Of a DNA stretch of 64,000 nt, positions 1-7,332 are shown in pieces (within the stretch, counting starts at the first letter, position 1; every line of letters begins with the position of its first letter). The DNA comes from Sideroxyarcus emersonii (GTDB lineage: Bacteria; Pseudomonadota; Gammaproteobacteria; Burkholderiales; Gallionellaceae). Where the stretch lies: assembly GCF_021654335.1 (NCBI RefSeq), contig NZ_AP023423.1, positions 2,665,001 to 2,729,000 on the forward strand. The letters run 5' to 3'. Both the position numbers and the translations under genes were made by a program. The notes beneath the pieces were generated by a model that was not told the origin of the DNA, searched no databases, and saw only the letters and a list, made by a program, of their open reading frames with translations.

Positions 1-193
1 CAGAATCTTTAGCCATCACTAGATGATTAAGAGGTTCCAGATCGAGGCGGAGAGACAGCTCAATCGACCAGCCGCCCTTTTCCGCAAGGTCAACAAAATC
101 TCCGGTTTTGTATCTTTCAAGATTTTGTAGTACAGAAGAGTGCAAAAAGTCTGCCGTCTTTTGCGATAGATATTTCAAAGATTCGGTTGGCAT
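1..193 (-). CDS. Unrecognised protein, N-terminal 64 residues only (cut by window edge)
   Basis: An open frame starts with ATG at 193-191 on the minus strand and runs off the left edge. It reads MPTESLKYLSQKT and continues with GDFVDLAEKGGWSIELSL. The start overlaps the stop of the upstream 277-aa gene by one base (TAATG), so the two are probably translationally coupled. I do not recognise the family. It belongs to the same minus-strand operon as the GHKL ATPase and lies furthest from the methyltransferase, a position often held by an effector or accessory subunit; that role is inference only. Confidence 0.6.
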   Translation of the reverse strand, partial: MPTESLKYLSQKTADFLHSSVLQNLERYKTGDFVDLAEKGGWSIELSLRLDLEPLNHLVMAKDS

Positions 194-1026
194 TAGCTTA
201 GCTCCTGCATCAGCGTAACAACCCGATTAAAGGGTGATTTCAGCAGCTTCTGAGAATCCTTCAGCAAATCAGGATTCGCAAGGTCAACATTTTCTTGGGC
301 ACACTTTGCCTCGAATACTTTATACCAACGCTTATCTTGATATGAGCCCACATCCTGTTGAAGAACCGTCAGAACTTCCATTACCGCAGGCAAATACACG
401 CTGTTAAGTAGTATCGGTTTCCCTGGCGCCGTGTAACGCATGTTGTAGATTGATGTGTATGTTTCTTTTTCAGCAAGTATCGTGATGCGTTCTTCATCAA
501 GATTCACTCGATATTGACCTGGTGGTACATCATTATTTATTGCCATGTCAAAAATTGATTCTATTGGAGCAAGTTTTTCCCTGCCTACATTAATTTGGAA
601 TTCGTTACCTATCGCTAGAATTTCGCCATTTCCCAAGTGGAACTTCAAATTATGGAAATCTTCATGCAATTTGTCGCTTGAAAGAATGATACCTTCCTCT
701 GCAGCAATAATTAGCGGCAACAGATTGACGTTGCCTGAGAGCAGTCCTTGGTCGACTTCCAGTTCGCCGTTTGAAGAGTCAATTTGATGTAGCCTGTTGT
801 AGTAGGTTTCCAAGCAGGTAATAAACAGGCAAGCCTTGGCTTTCTTCTCTGCCAGATGCTTTGAAAGTGTTTCTTCCGTTAAGCGAAAATTGTAGTGAAC
901 CCGTAGGGCTCCGGTTTTCATAGATTCCGCTATTTCAATTCCAATTTCGAACTCCCCTTTGACGTAGTCATTGGTAAACTCTTCTAGAACCGGGTGTGGA
1001 AACCGAGCCAGCCGACTAATTTTCAT
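193..1026 (-). CDS. Unrecognised 277-aa protein of a GHKL ATPase/DNA methyltransferase island
   Basis: This encodes 277 aa with no signal peptide, membrane segment or catalytic motif I can name. It appears to be a mixed alpha/beta soluble protein. It starts MKISRLARFPHPV and ends in a helical stretch after a conserved-looking KRWYKVFEAKCAQE segment. The start overlaps the stop of the ATPase gene by 4 bases (ATGA), and its own stop overlaps the next start by one base, so the three genes are translationally coupled and their products probably act together. A PD-(D/E)XK nuclease would be expected in MORC-type restriction operons, but I cannot see a convincing D...ExK core here. Base composition is AT-richer than the chromosome to the right of 5.4 kb. 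Confidence 0.65.
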   Translation of the reverse strand: MKISRLARFPHPVLEEFTNDYVKGEFEIGIEIAESMKTGALRVHYNFRLTEETLSKHLAEKKAKACLFITCLETYYNRLHQIDSSNGELEVDQGLLSGNVNLLPLIIAAEEGIILSSDKLHEDFHNLKFHLGNGEILAIGNEFQINVGREKLAPIESIFDMAINNDVPPGQYRVNLDEERITILAEKETYTSIYNMRYTAPGKPILLNSVYLPAVMEVLTVLQQDVGSYQDKRWYKVFEAKCAQENVDLANPDLLKDSQKLLKSPFNRVVTLMQELS

Positions 1027-2924
1027 GCCGCCTCCCGTTCAGCAAAACTTTTTGCTATGACTTCAATCGGGCCGTCGTATTCATCAGAAAATTCGATTGT
1101 GAATTCGAGCTTTTTGTCTTTAGTAAAATTGACTTTGACTGAGCCGGACGCAACTTCGCCTGCGTCAGTACCGGTGATACGTAGTCTTTCCGGGCTATTT
1201 ACTCCTGCAGCAAATACAGCAACCGTCGCTGTTGCAGTTTCCTCTGGTGTTAAGATTAGTTGCCGTTTTCTCGATTGGCCTTCACCTATAAGATTTCTTA
1301 CATTGCGCAACGCAATTGTCTTACCGCCGAAATTATTTCCGGCCCCACCCGTTCCGCCCCCGCTACCTGAGCCACTCCCTCCAGTATCACCACCCTTACC
1401 GTCGTTGGTGCCACTACCGCCCTCATCCCCGCCTTTTTCGTTCCCTTGGCTTGGTGATTTAGGCGGTTGCTTCTTACTCGGCTTGTACTTGAGAATCTCC
1501 GGATTCTCGTCAATTGCATTCGGATCTTGTAGTTTTTCCGGATCAACTTGATCAGCAAAGAATTCACTTAATTCATTAATTGTTACTGAGTCCTTTGGAC
1601 TTTCGAGGCTTTGGGATTTGATGGCATCACGAATTGCTTTGGCAAGCTGCTTCATTACCCGCGCTGCTGAATTTCTTTTGTCGGTATCAGGAATACGTTC
1701 TGATGAAAATCCGTCGTGCCTCGGATTTTCGAGATTCTTGAAAAATGTAATTCCATCATGGTCTATCGGTTCAACTAGAGTTACGAAATCTTTGTATAAG
1801 GGAAATCGTCTGAATTTTTCACCAAAGTTTTCAAGATTGTCCGTTATATACATTCCGTTTCTTATAATGCTGACGCGTTTGGGCAAACCTTCCCGAACCA
1901 GTATCCTGATCGCGACCTTACCTAGTTCGGGTATGACAACAATTTCTTCCTTGGTTTCTAAAGACATCAGGCACTCACACAAGGCCCTTGCGAATTCAAA
2001 GTCTTCTTCGTGCCCATTATCAGCCGCCGCTTGTTTGATAATAGGGTTACCAAATAACGAAATCAGCGTGTCTTTATTTATTACTGTGCCACCATTATTT
2101 ACGCTGAAGATCGTTTCATTTCGGTAAATTGCGCAGAAGAAATTCTGTATCAATGATGCTGCGAGCCCTGCCTCCCAACTAGGAGACTCTCGGCAGGCAA
2201 TACAAAATACTGAAGTCCCGATTTCCGACCTTCTTAGCCATTCAGGAACGTCCTCTAAGCGAGTGACGGGCATATAGGGCTTTTGACCCCAATATCCGGT
2301 AGCAAGATTCGGAATATTGTTCTTGTCAGTATGTGAAACCAACACTGATTTGCCTTGACACAAAAATTTTAGGTCGCCAGTTTCGCCATCCCTGTATTGA
2401 GTTGAATAAAATACTGTCTGAATATCAGAAATCGCAAAAGCAGCATTTTTTCCTATACCAAATGATCCACCTGACGTGGCGTCATCCTTGATACTTACAC
2501 CAGAGCCTTTGAGCAGACTATGAAAGGGAGTTTTATCCCTGCACGGCCCTTCTAGGCCCTTCGTATTGCTATCTGAAATTCTTAATATCTTGATATTTTC
2601 TCGATCCAGTGACTTCTTCGCGTTTGCGAAGAACTCCACTTCCTTCTCGGTATTTGTATCTTTTGCCTTTTGCAGACAGCAACTGATTGAAGACCGGAAT
2701 GAATCAAGCGATGGAAGCTGTGTTGCGGCTATTTCTAGCATGTCGAAAGAAACAGTAACGGGATTCTTTAACCTTGCATCCGTGCTGTTTTGTGCACATT
2801 CTCTTGCGAGGCTAGCATAAGGTGAATCCCTGAACGTTTCGATGCCTGCATCCCCCAAGCCCTGATTGATATCAGCCACATTTGGCAGAAAACTCAAAAG
2901 TACATCGTTTTCATTCTTAAGCAT
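1023..2924 (-). CDS. GHKL (MORC/MutL-like) ATPase of a putative restriction/defence system
   Basis: This encodes 633 aa from the ATG at 2924. A TTG at 2936 would add four residues, but a GGGGGTGG ribosome site directly precedes the ATG. Numbered from the ATG, it has a textbook GHKL N-box (E42, N46, D49 in ECAQNSTDA), a G1-like motif DSNTKG at about 118-123 and a G2 box GGSFGIGKNA at about 152-161. These bind ATP-Mg in gyrase, Hsp90, MutL and MORC proteins. A transducer-like half follows, with ENPRHDGF at about 399-406. A glycine/serine-rich linker at about 495-535 joins a small beta-rich C-terminal domain. Bacterial MORC-type ATPases are known in operons with Dcm-type methylases and Vsr-like nucleases (Iyer, Abhiman and Aravind 2008), and this context fits. 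Likely role: ATP-dependent conformational switch or DNA clamp in restriction. The precise subfamily is uncertain. Confidence 0.8.
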   Translation of the reverse strand: MLKNENDVLLSFLPNVADINQGLGDAGIETFRDSPYASLARECAQNSTDARLKNPVTVSFDMLEIAATQLPSLDSFRSSISCCLQKAKDTNTEKEVEFFANAKKSLDRENIKILRISDSNTKGLEGPCRDKTPFHSLLKGSGVSIKDDATSGGSFGIGKNAAFAISDIQTVFYSTQYRDGETGDLKFLCQGKSVLVSHTDKNNIPNLATGYWGQKPYMPVTRLEDVPEWLRRSEIGTSVFCIACRESPSWEAGLAASLIQNFFCAIYRNETIFSVNNGGTVINKDTLISLFGNPIIKQAAADNGHEEDFEFARALCECLMSLETKEEIVVIPELGKVAIRILVREGLPKRVSIIRNGMYITDNLENFGEKFRRFPLYKDFVTLVEPIDHDGITFFKNLENPRHDGFSSERIPDTDKRNSAARVMKQLAKAIRDAIKSQSLESPKDSVTINELSEFFADQVDPEKLQDPNAIDENPEILKYKPSKKQPPKSPSQGNEKGGDEGGSGTNDGKGGDTGGSGSGSGGGTGGAGNNFGGKTIALRNVRNLIGEGQSRKRQLILTPEETATATVAVFAAGVNSPERLRITGTDAGEVASGSVKVNFTKDKKLEFTIEFSDEYDGPIEVIAKSFAEREAA

Positions 2925-2984
2925 GACCACCCCCAAACTGTGATTTAAATTGCAGTTTCACAAGCCCCCCGACTCCTTGGTATT

Positions 2985-3221
2985 TCAGAGTTTAAATACT
3001 GCTTTTACATCGCCGCCTTTGGTTTCAAAGCGCGCCTTAACCGCCTCCACCTCGTCCCGCAATGCTTTCACGATCTTTCGAGCCTCTTCTTGCGTATATG
3101 AATAGTTGCTACGGTTGGAGAGATTGCCAATAAGGCGAATGTCTTTGATAGCTCGCGAGACCCTCTTTTCAGCTAGTTCAACGAACTTGGCCCTGTTTTT
3201 GGATTCGGCTTGGTCACTCAT
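2985..3221 (-). CDS. Small charged helical protein between ATPase and methyltransferase
   Basis: This encodes 78 aa, rich in Lys, Arg and Glu, with predicted long helices (AEKRVSRAIKDIRLIGNL, then EEARKIVKALRDEVEAVKARFE). There is no signal peptide or cysteine. It starts at ATG 3221 with an AGG about 7 bases upstream. It lies in the same direction as dcm and the ATPase, about 110 bases downstream of the dcm stop. The central NRSNYSYTQEEARKI region joins two helices, suggesting a small helical-hairpin adaptor or DNA-binding protein, possibly a controller of the island. I do not recognise a family; function is unknown. Confidence 0.6.
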   Translation of the reverse strand: MSDQAESKNRAKFVELAEKRVSRAIKDIRLIGNLSNRSNYSYTQEEARKIVKALRDEVEAVKARFETKGGDVKAVFKL

Positions 3222-3330
3222 GGAAAAACCTTATATGTTCACTTTGTATGTAATGCGTAGCTAATATATGTGATGCATATAGTGCAGTCAATCAGTACAT
3301 TCATGGAATGTACTGCGGCAGTTTTCCGCG

Positions 3331-4884
3331 TTAGCGAAGTATGTCTTTGACAATACTGGCTATATGCTTGGCTAACATAGGCGGAACAGCATTTCCAACC
3401 TGATGGAATTGCTGAGTCCGATTTCCCTTGAAATAGTAGTTATCTGGAAACGTTTGCAGGCGAGCAGCCTCACGCACCGTCAGGCTGCGGCACTGCAATG
3501 CGTCTGGATGGATGAAATAGTGCCCATCTTTTGCGATATGGCTAGTCACCGTGGTGGAGGGTGAATTCTTCAACTGCACTCTGAATCGATCAGAGAACTT
3601 TCCGGTCTCCCAATTAGCGTGCTCTGGTCGCAAACCCTTAAGGCCAAATTCCTCATGCCCCTTGGGAGAGCGCTTATAGGCTTCTGCAAACGCGGCGGCA
3701 TACACATATCGCCGGAGATCACTATTCATGTGCCCGCGCGCCTCATGGTTCAGCCACACCTCGAGCTCATCATCCCCGTACCACTTGGCGTGCTCACGTG
3801 CGAGTTGTTTGGCATTTTCGGGCTTAGTTATTCTCAGGCTACCAGTTTTATGTTTCGAGGAAATATTGCCTGAGTGGCGGCTAAGCACTGTTTCCAGTTT
3901 CTCCAGACCCTCCACATGCGAAGCCTCAAGCGCGAGCTCGGATAGATGCTTCTTGATGACCTTTGCCCAAGTCTCATCGCTATCCTTTTCCTTGCTGAGC
4001 TTACTTCTCAGCTTGGGCAAATCGTTTGTTACGTCATCAAACCTGACCGACTCCTGTTTATTTAGTCGCGCGGGGAGAACGTCAATACCCTCTCTGATCC
4101 CCAGCAGAATTACACGATGGCGTGCCTGAGGTATGCCATATTCCTCAGCCCTGATAATAAAGTCTCGCACATCGATATCTTTGGGGTCTGTTTCACTATC
4201 AAACACAGTTGGCACAACTAAAGAATGTATTTTGTAGCCCAGTCCCTGCTGTTGTTTCTTTAAAGCACGATCCGGATTGGCCAGATCGCGAAGTATGGTG
4301 TGAAAGATAAATTGGTCTTTGACCTTGGAAGAAAGAATGCCTTTGACATTCTCCATAACAAACACAGCTGGTCTGTATTGCTGAATGATGCGCAGATATT
4401 CCTTGTACAGAAAATGTCGATGGTCCTCTTCTGCTTTGTAATCTGCTTTTCCTTTGTTGCGAGCCCTGCCAACAAGCGAGTAGGCTTGGCATGGCGGGCC
4501 ACCTATCAGCACCCAATTCTGCTGGGGGCTTATCCCCTCCTTTTTCAGGATTCGATCTAACTCCTTGTTATCTTCCGGCTTCCCCAAGGTAAGCTGTCGT
4601 GCCTCATTTCCGGCTTGCTCCCATTCCGAAAAATTTGAATCATCATACGGTTGCTTTGCTTCACCATTACAGTAGCGGTAATAGCTTTTCAGTGCGGCCT
4701 TTCCCTTTCTTCGAAGGATTCTGTAGAACGCACGCAATCTCAGAGTTTCATGTGCTGAGGCATCCATTTCTGCTGAAACAATGATTCTGAATGCTTTACC
4801 ATCATCAACAGATGAGAAGCCCTCGCCCAGCCCACCCGGCCCGGCGAATAAATCAACTATGGGAATCGGCTTTGTTTGGGACAT
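3331..4884 (-). CDS. dcm: DNA (cytosine-5-)-methyltransferase, Dcm type
   Basis: This encodes 517 aa and transfers a methyl group from SAM to C5 of cytosine in a specific DNA sequence. The conserved C5-MTase motifs are in order: motif I DLFAGPGGLGEGF at 11-23, motif IV GGPPCQAYS at 128-136 with catalytic Cys132, motif VI ENV at 178-180, motif VIII QARHRVILLG, and motifs IX-X near the C-terminus (RLQTFPDNYYF, then QVGNAVPP). The target-recognition region lies between VIII and IX, and its specificity cannot be read from sequence. At 517 aa it is longer than minimal C5-MTases. It is divergent from vsr across 42 bases. It is probably the protective methylase of the island rather than a housekeeping Dcm, because of the neighbouring ATPase and low-GC context. 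Confidence 0.95.
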   Translation of the reverse strand: MSQTKPIPIVDLFAGPGGLGEGFSSVDDGKAFRIIVSAEMDASAHETLRLRAFYRILRRKGKAALKSYYRYCNGEAKQPYDDSNFSEWEQAGNEARQLTLGKPEDNKELDRILKKEGISPQQNWVLIGGPPCQAYSLVGRARNKGKADYKAEEDHRHFLYKEYLRIIQQYRPAVFVMENVKGILSSKVKDQFIFHTILRDLANPDRALKKQQQGLGYKIHSLVVPTVFDSETDPKDIDVRDFIIRAEEYGIPQARHRVILLGIREGIDVLPARLNKQESVRFDDVTNDLPKLRSKLSKEKDSDETWAKVIKKHLSELALEASHVEGLEKLETVLSRHSGNISSKHKTGSLRITKPENAKQLAREHAKWYGDDELEVWLNHEARGHMNSDLRRYVYAAAFAEAYKRSPKGHEEFGLKGLRPEHANWETGKFSDRFRVQLKNSPSTTVTSHIAKDGHYFIHPDALQCRSLTVREAARLQTFPDNYYFKGNRTQQFHQVGNAVPPMLAKHIASIVKDILR

Positions 4885-4926
4885 ACACTCAAGTACTTGT
4901 TTAGGAACTAGCGGAGATTACCAGGA

Positions 4927-5385
4927 ATGGCTGACATAGTCGATAAACAAACCCGCTCCCGCATGATGTCCGAAATCCGCGGCAAAAATACTCAGCCAGA
5001 AATGAAAGTGCGACGCTATCTGCATGCTTGCGGATTCCGCTATCGGCTGCATGTCCGGACTCTTCCTGGTACGCCGGATATTTGCCTGCCAAAATATCAA
5101 ACTGTCATTTTTGTACAGGGGTGTTTCTGGCATCGGCATAAGGGATGCCGCCTGAGTTATATGCCAGCCAGCAACAAAATCGCTTGGCAAACGAAATTCC
5201 AGCAGAATGTTATGCGCGACCGAAAGAACACAAAAGCGCTAATACAAAACGGCTGGCGTGTCATAGTTCTGTGGGAGTGCGGTCTCAGAAAATCTGGCGA
5301 GTCTCTGCTGAAATGGTTACCGCCTGAAATACAATTCGGAAATGAGCAACTCGTCGAATGGCCCCGTGAAGTCAAAAGGAAATGA
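4927..5385 (+). CDS. vsr: Very short patch repair (Vsr) DNA mismatch endonuclease
   Basis: This encodes 152 aa, full length for the family. Vsr nicks 5' of T:G mismatches arising from deamination of 5-methylcytosine. The N-terminal helix ([15 protein letters not shown]), LPGTPDI with Asp51, and [15 protein letters not shown] with Trp68-His69 match the metal-binding and catalytic residues at the same numbers as in E. coli Vsr. It is divergent from dcm, the usual Vsr partner, 42 bases away. Its stop overlaps the start of the downstream YkgJ-type gene by 4 bases, so the island boundary is fused to a housekeeping gene. In MORC-type systems a Vsr-like enzyme may also be the restriction nuclease; repair is the safer call. 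Confidence 0.95.
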   Translation: MADIVDKQTRSRMMSEIRGKNTQPEMKVRRYLHACGFRYRLHVRTLPGTPDICLPKYQTVIFVQGCFWHRHKGCRLSYMPASNKIAWQTKFQQNVMRDRKNTKALIQNGWRVIVLWECGLRKSGESLLKWLPPEIQFGNEQLVEWPREVKRK

Positions 5386-5642
5386 GTAACTGCCGTCCCC
5401 ACTGCGCCGCCTGCTGCATCGCGCCCTCCATCACTTCTCCCCTGCCCGGCATGCCGAACGGCAAGCCTGCCGGGGTGCCGTGCGTGCAACTGGATGACGA
5501 GTTGCGCTGCAAAGTCTTTGGCCAGCCGCAGCGACCGGCCTTTTGCGGCGGGTTGCAGCCTTCTGCCGAGATGTGCGGATCTTCGCGCGAAAATGCGATG
5601 AGTTGGTTGTCGAAGCTGGAACAGGCCACGCAGCCGGTATAA
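5382..5642 (+). CDS. YkgJ-family cysteine cluster protein
   Basis: This encodes 86 aa. It has the YkgJ-type cysteine arrangement: [28 protein letters not shown] in the N-terminal half, a Cys in GVPCVQLD, then LRCKVFG and [14 protein letters not shown]. These families probably bind zinc or an iron-sulfur cluster; the cellular role is unknown. The start ATG overlaps the vsr stop by 4 bases. The gene is GC-rich like the chromosome to its right, so it belongs to the core side of the junction. The DUF1289 gene follows 7 bases later. Confidence 0.85.
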   Translation: MSNCRPHCAACCIAPSITSPLPGMPNGKPAGVPCVQLDDELRCKVFGQPQRPAFCGGLQPSAEMCGSSRENAMSWLSKLEQATQPV

Positions 5643-5649
5643 TCCCGCC

Positions 5650-5862
5650 ATGTTTACTTCCGAAGAGATTATTGAGGTCACTGCCGATTCGCCCTGCATC
5701 GGTCATTGCACAACGGTGTTGGGCGACGATGTTTGCCGCAGCTGCCTGCGTACCTTTGATGAAATCACACGCTGGGTGGAAATGACCGAGACAGAACGAC
5801 GGCAAGTCAATCAACGTATCGCCAATTTGAAAACCACTGGATTCCGGCCTGCACCGGAATGA
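5650..5862 (+). CDS. DUF1289 domain protein
   Basis: This encodes 70 aa. The core DSPCIGHC...DVCRSCLRTFDEITRW...TETERRQVNQRI is the DUF1289 (YdhL-like) signature, with four cysteines likely to hold a metal or Fe-S cluster. No enzymatic role is established for the family. It lies between the YkgJ-type gene and uppP with 7- and 9-base gaps, so it is probably co-transcribed with both. Confidence 0.85.
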   Translation: MFTSEEIIEVTADSPCIGHCTTVLGDDVCRSCLRTFDEITRWVEMTETERRQVNQRIANLKTTGFRPAPE

Positions 5863-5871
5863 CGAAACCGT

Positions 5872-6762
5872 ATGGACATCATCATCCTGATTAAAGCCGC
5901 CATTCTTGGCGTGGTCGAAGGTCTGACCGAATTCCTGCCCATCTCTTCCACCGGCCACCTGATCATGGTGGGCGACTTGCTCAATTTCAACGACGAGCGC
6001 GGCAAGGTGTTCGAGATCATCATCCAGTTCGCGGCCATCCTTGCGGTGTGCTGGGAATATCGTGCCAAGATTCTAGAGGTATTTTCTAGTTTATTTGTTC
6101 AAGACACCCCCTCTCAGTTGCAGAAGCGAGTTGAAGGGAACTGGGTCTCCGTTGATGTGTCCCGAAAAAAATCCGCACAACGCTTTGCAATCAATCTCAT
6201 CATCGCTTTTTTGCCCGCCGCAGTGCTGGGCCTGTTGTTCGCCAAGGCGATCAAGGAACATTTGTTCGCGCCGGTTCCGGTGGCGATGGCTTTCATCGTC
6301 GGCGGCCTGATCATCCTGTGGGCGGAGAAGCGCAAGCACACCATCACGGTGGAAACGGCAGATGACATGAGCTGGAAGGACGCGTTGAAAGTGGGATGCG
6401 CGCAGACGCTGGCGCTGATTCCCGGTACGTCGCGCTCGGGCGCCACCATCATCGGCGGCCTGTTGTTCGGCCTGTCGCGCAAGGCGGCGACGGAGTTCTC
6501 TTTCTTCCTGGCTATCCCGACCCTGTTCGGCGCGACGGTGTATGAGGTGGTGAAGTACCGCCATCTGTTCCATGCCCACGACTGGAGCCTGTTCCTGGTT
6601 GGCGGGCTGGCTTCGTTCGTCAGTGCCTTCCTGTGTGTGCGCTGGCTGCTGCGTTTCATCAGCCACCACGATTTCACGGTGTTCGCCTGGTACCGCATCG
6701 CCTTCGGCCTGGCGGTGCTGGCCACATACTACTCAGGCCTGGTGCACTGGTCGGCGGAATAA
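5872..6762 (+). CDS. uppP: Undecaprenyl-diphosphate phosphatase
   Basis: This encodes 296 aa, slightly longer than E. coli BacA/UppP. It dephosphorylates undecaprenyl pyrophosphate to recycle the lipid carrier for peptidoglycan and O-antigen, and confers bacitracin tolerance. The first signature [18 protein letters not shown] is at about 14-31 and the second [13 protein letters not shown] lies in the middle; these form the membrane-embedded active site. Several hydrophobic segments span the protein. An insertion of about 20 residues around [20 protein letters not shown] separates early helices. It follows the DUF1289 gene by 9 bases and ends at a strong bidirectional terminator. Confidence 0.96.
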   Translation: MDIIILIKAAILGVVEGLTEFLPISSTGHLIMVGDLLNFNDERGKVFEIIIQFAAILAVCWEYRAKILEVFSSLFVQDTPSQLQKRVEGNWVSVDVSRKKSAQRFAINLIIAFLPAAVLGLLFAKAIKEHLFAPVPVAMAFIVGGLIILWAEKRKHTITVETADDMSWKDALKVGCAQTLALIPGTSRSGATIIGGLLFGLSRKAATEFSFFLAIPTLFGATVYEVVKYRHLFHAHDWSLFLVGGLASFVSAFLCVRWLLRFISHHDFTVFAWYRIAFGLAVLATYYSGLVHWSAE

Positions 6763-6786
6763 AAAAGTCCGCAATGCGGGCTTTTT
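6762..6786. terminator. Bidirectional intrinsic terminator between uppP and rhodanese gene
   Basis: The stem pairs AAAAAGTCCGC with GCGGGCTTTTT around the loop AAT (one T-G pair). A-tracts and T-tracts flank it on both strands. It sits between two convergent stops (uppP on plus, rhodanese on minus), so it can serve both. Confidence 0.85.
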
Positions 6787-6804
6787 CTGGTCAGCAAGCA
6801 ACCT

Positions 6805-7257
6805 TCAACTTTGTTCCCACGGCAGGTTGGCGACCCGCCAGCCGTTCAGCGCATTGCGCCGGTTCGCCGGGTTCCTGTCGCCCTCAAAGCCTTCGAGGAC
6901 ATTGTAGCAATCGCGATAGCCGGCCTGGGTGGCGACCATGGCCGCGCCATGTGAGCGGTGGCCGCTGCGACACAGGAACATGACCAGCGCTTCTTTATCG
7001 ACCTGCTGTTCGAGCGCGGCAAGGAAATTCGGGTTCTGCTTCATGCCGGGATAAGTCGCCCATTCGATCTCCACGGCGCCGGGAACGCGCCCGACCCAGT
7101 CGATCTCTGCCCGCGTACGCACGTCCACCAGCTTTGCGCCCGGCGCGGATCGCATCAGCTCGTAAGCCTCCTTCGGCGTCAGCGCGCCCTCATAGGGCAG
7201 GTTGAGGTCTTTTGCCCGTTGCTGTGCAGCTGCCAGAATCTCGGTGATCTTTCCCAT
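6805..7257 (-). CDS. Single-domain rhodanese-like sulfurtransferase
   Basis: This encodes 150 aa. Rhodaneses carry a persulfide on an active-site cysteine and pass sulfur to thiophilic acceptors. The active loop is LCRSGHRSHGAA with Cys96. The upstream LVDVRTRAEIDWVGRVPGAVEI is the usual rhodanese entry motif. An N-terminal helix of about 25 residues precedes the domain. There is no signal peptide, so it is cytoplasmic. It is divergent from the CDF transporter gene and ends at the shared terminator with uppP. The physiological substrate is unknown. Confidence 0.9.
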   Translation of the reverse strand: MGKITEILAAAQQRAKDLNLPYEGALTPKEAYELMRSAPGAKLVDVRTRAEIDWVGRVPGAVEIEWATYPGMKQNPNFLAALEQQVDKEALVMFLCRSGHRSHGAAMVATQAGYRDCYNVLEGFEGDRNPANRRNALNGWRVANLPWEQS

Positions 7258-7332
7258 GCTGTTTGCCCGTGTTTAATCTGTACCATGCAAGTGATATCCT
7301 GCACATCACGGCTGCATACTATCCCAACAGCA

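Noticed and set aside
1321-1450. Apparent repeat DNA or minisatellite
   Set aside because: It is the glycine-rich linker of the GHKL ATPase, in frame and coding.
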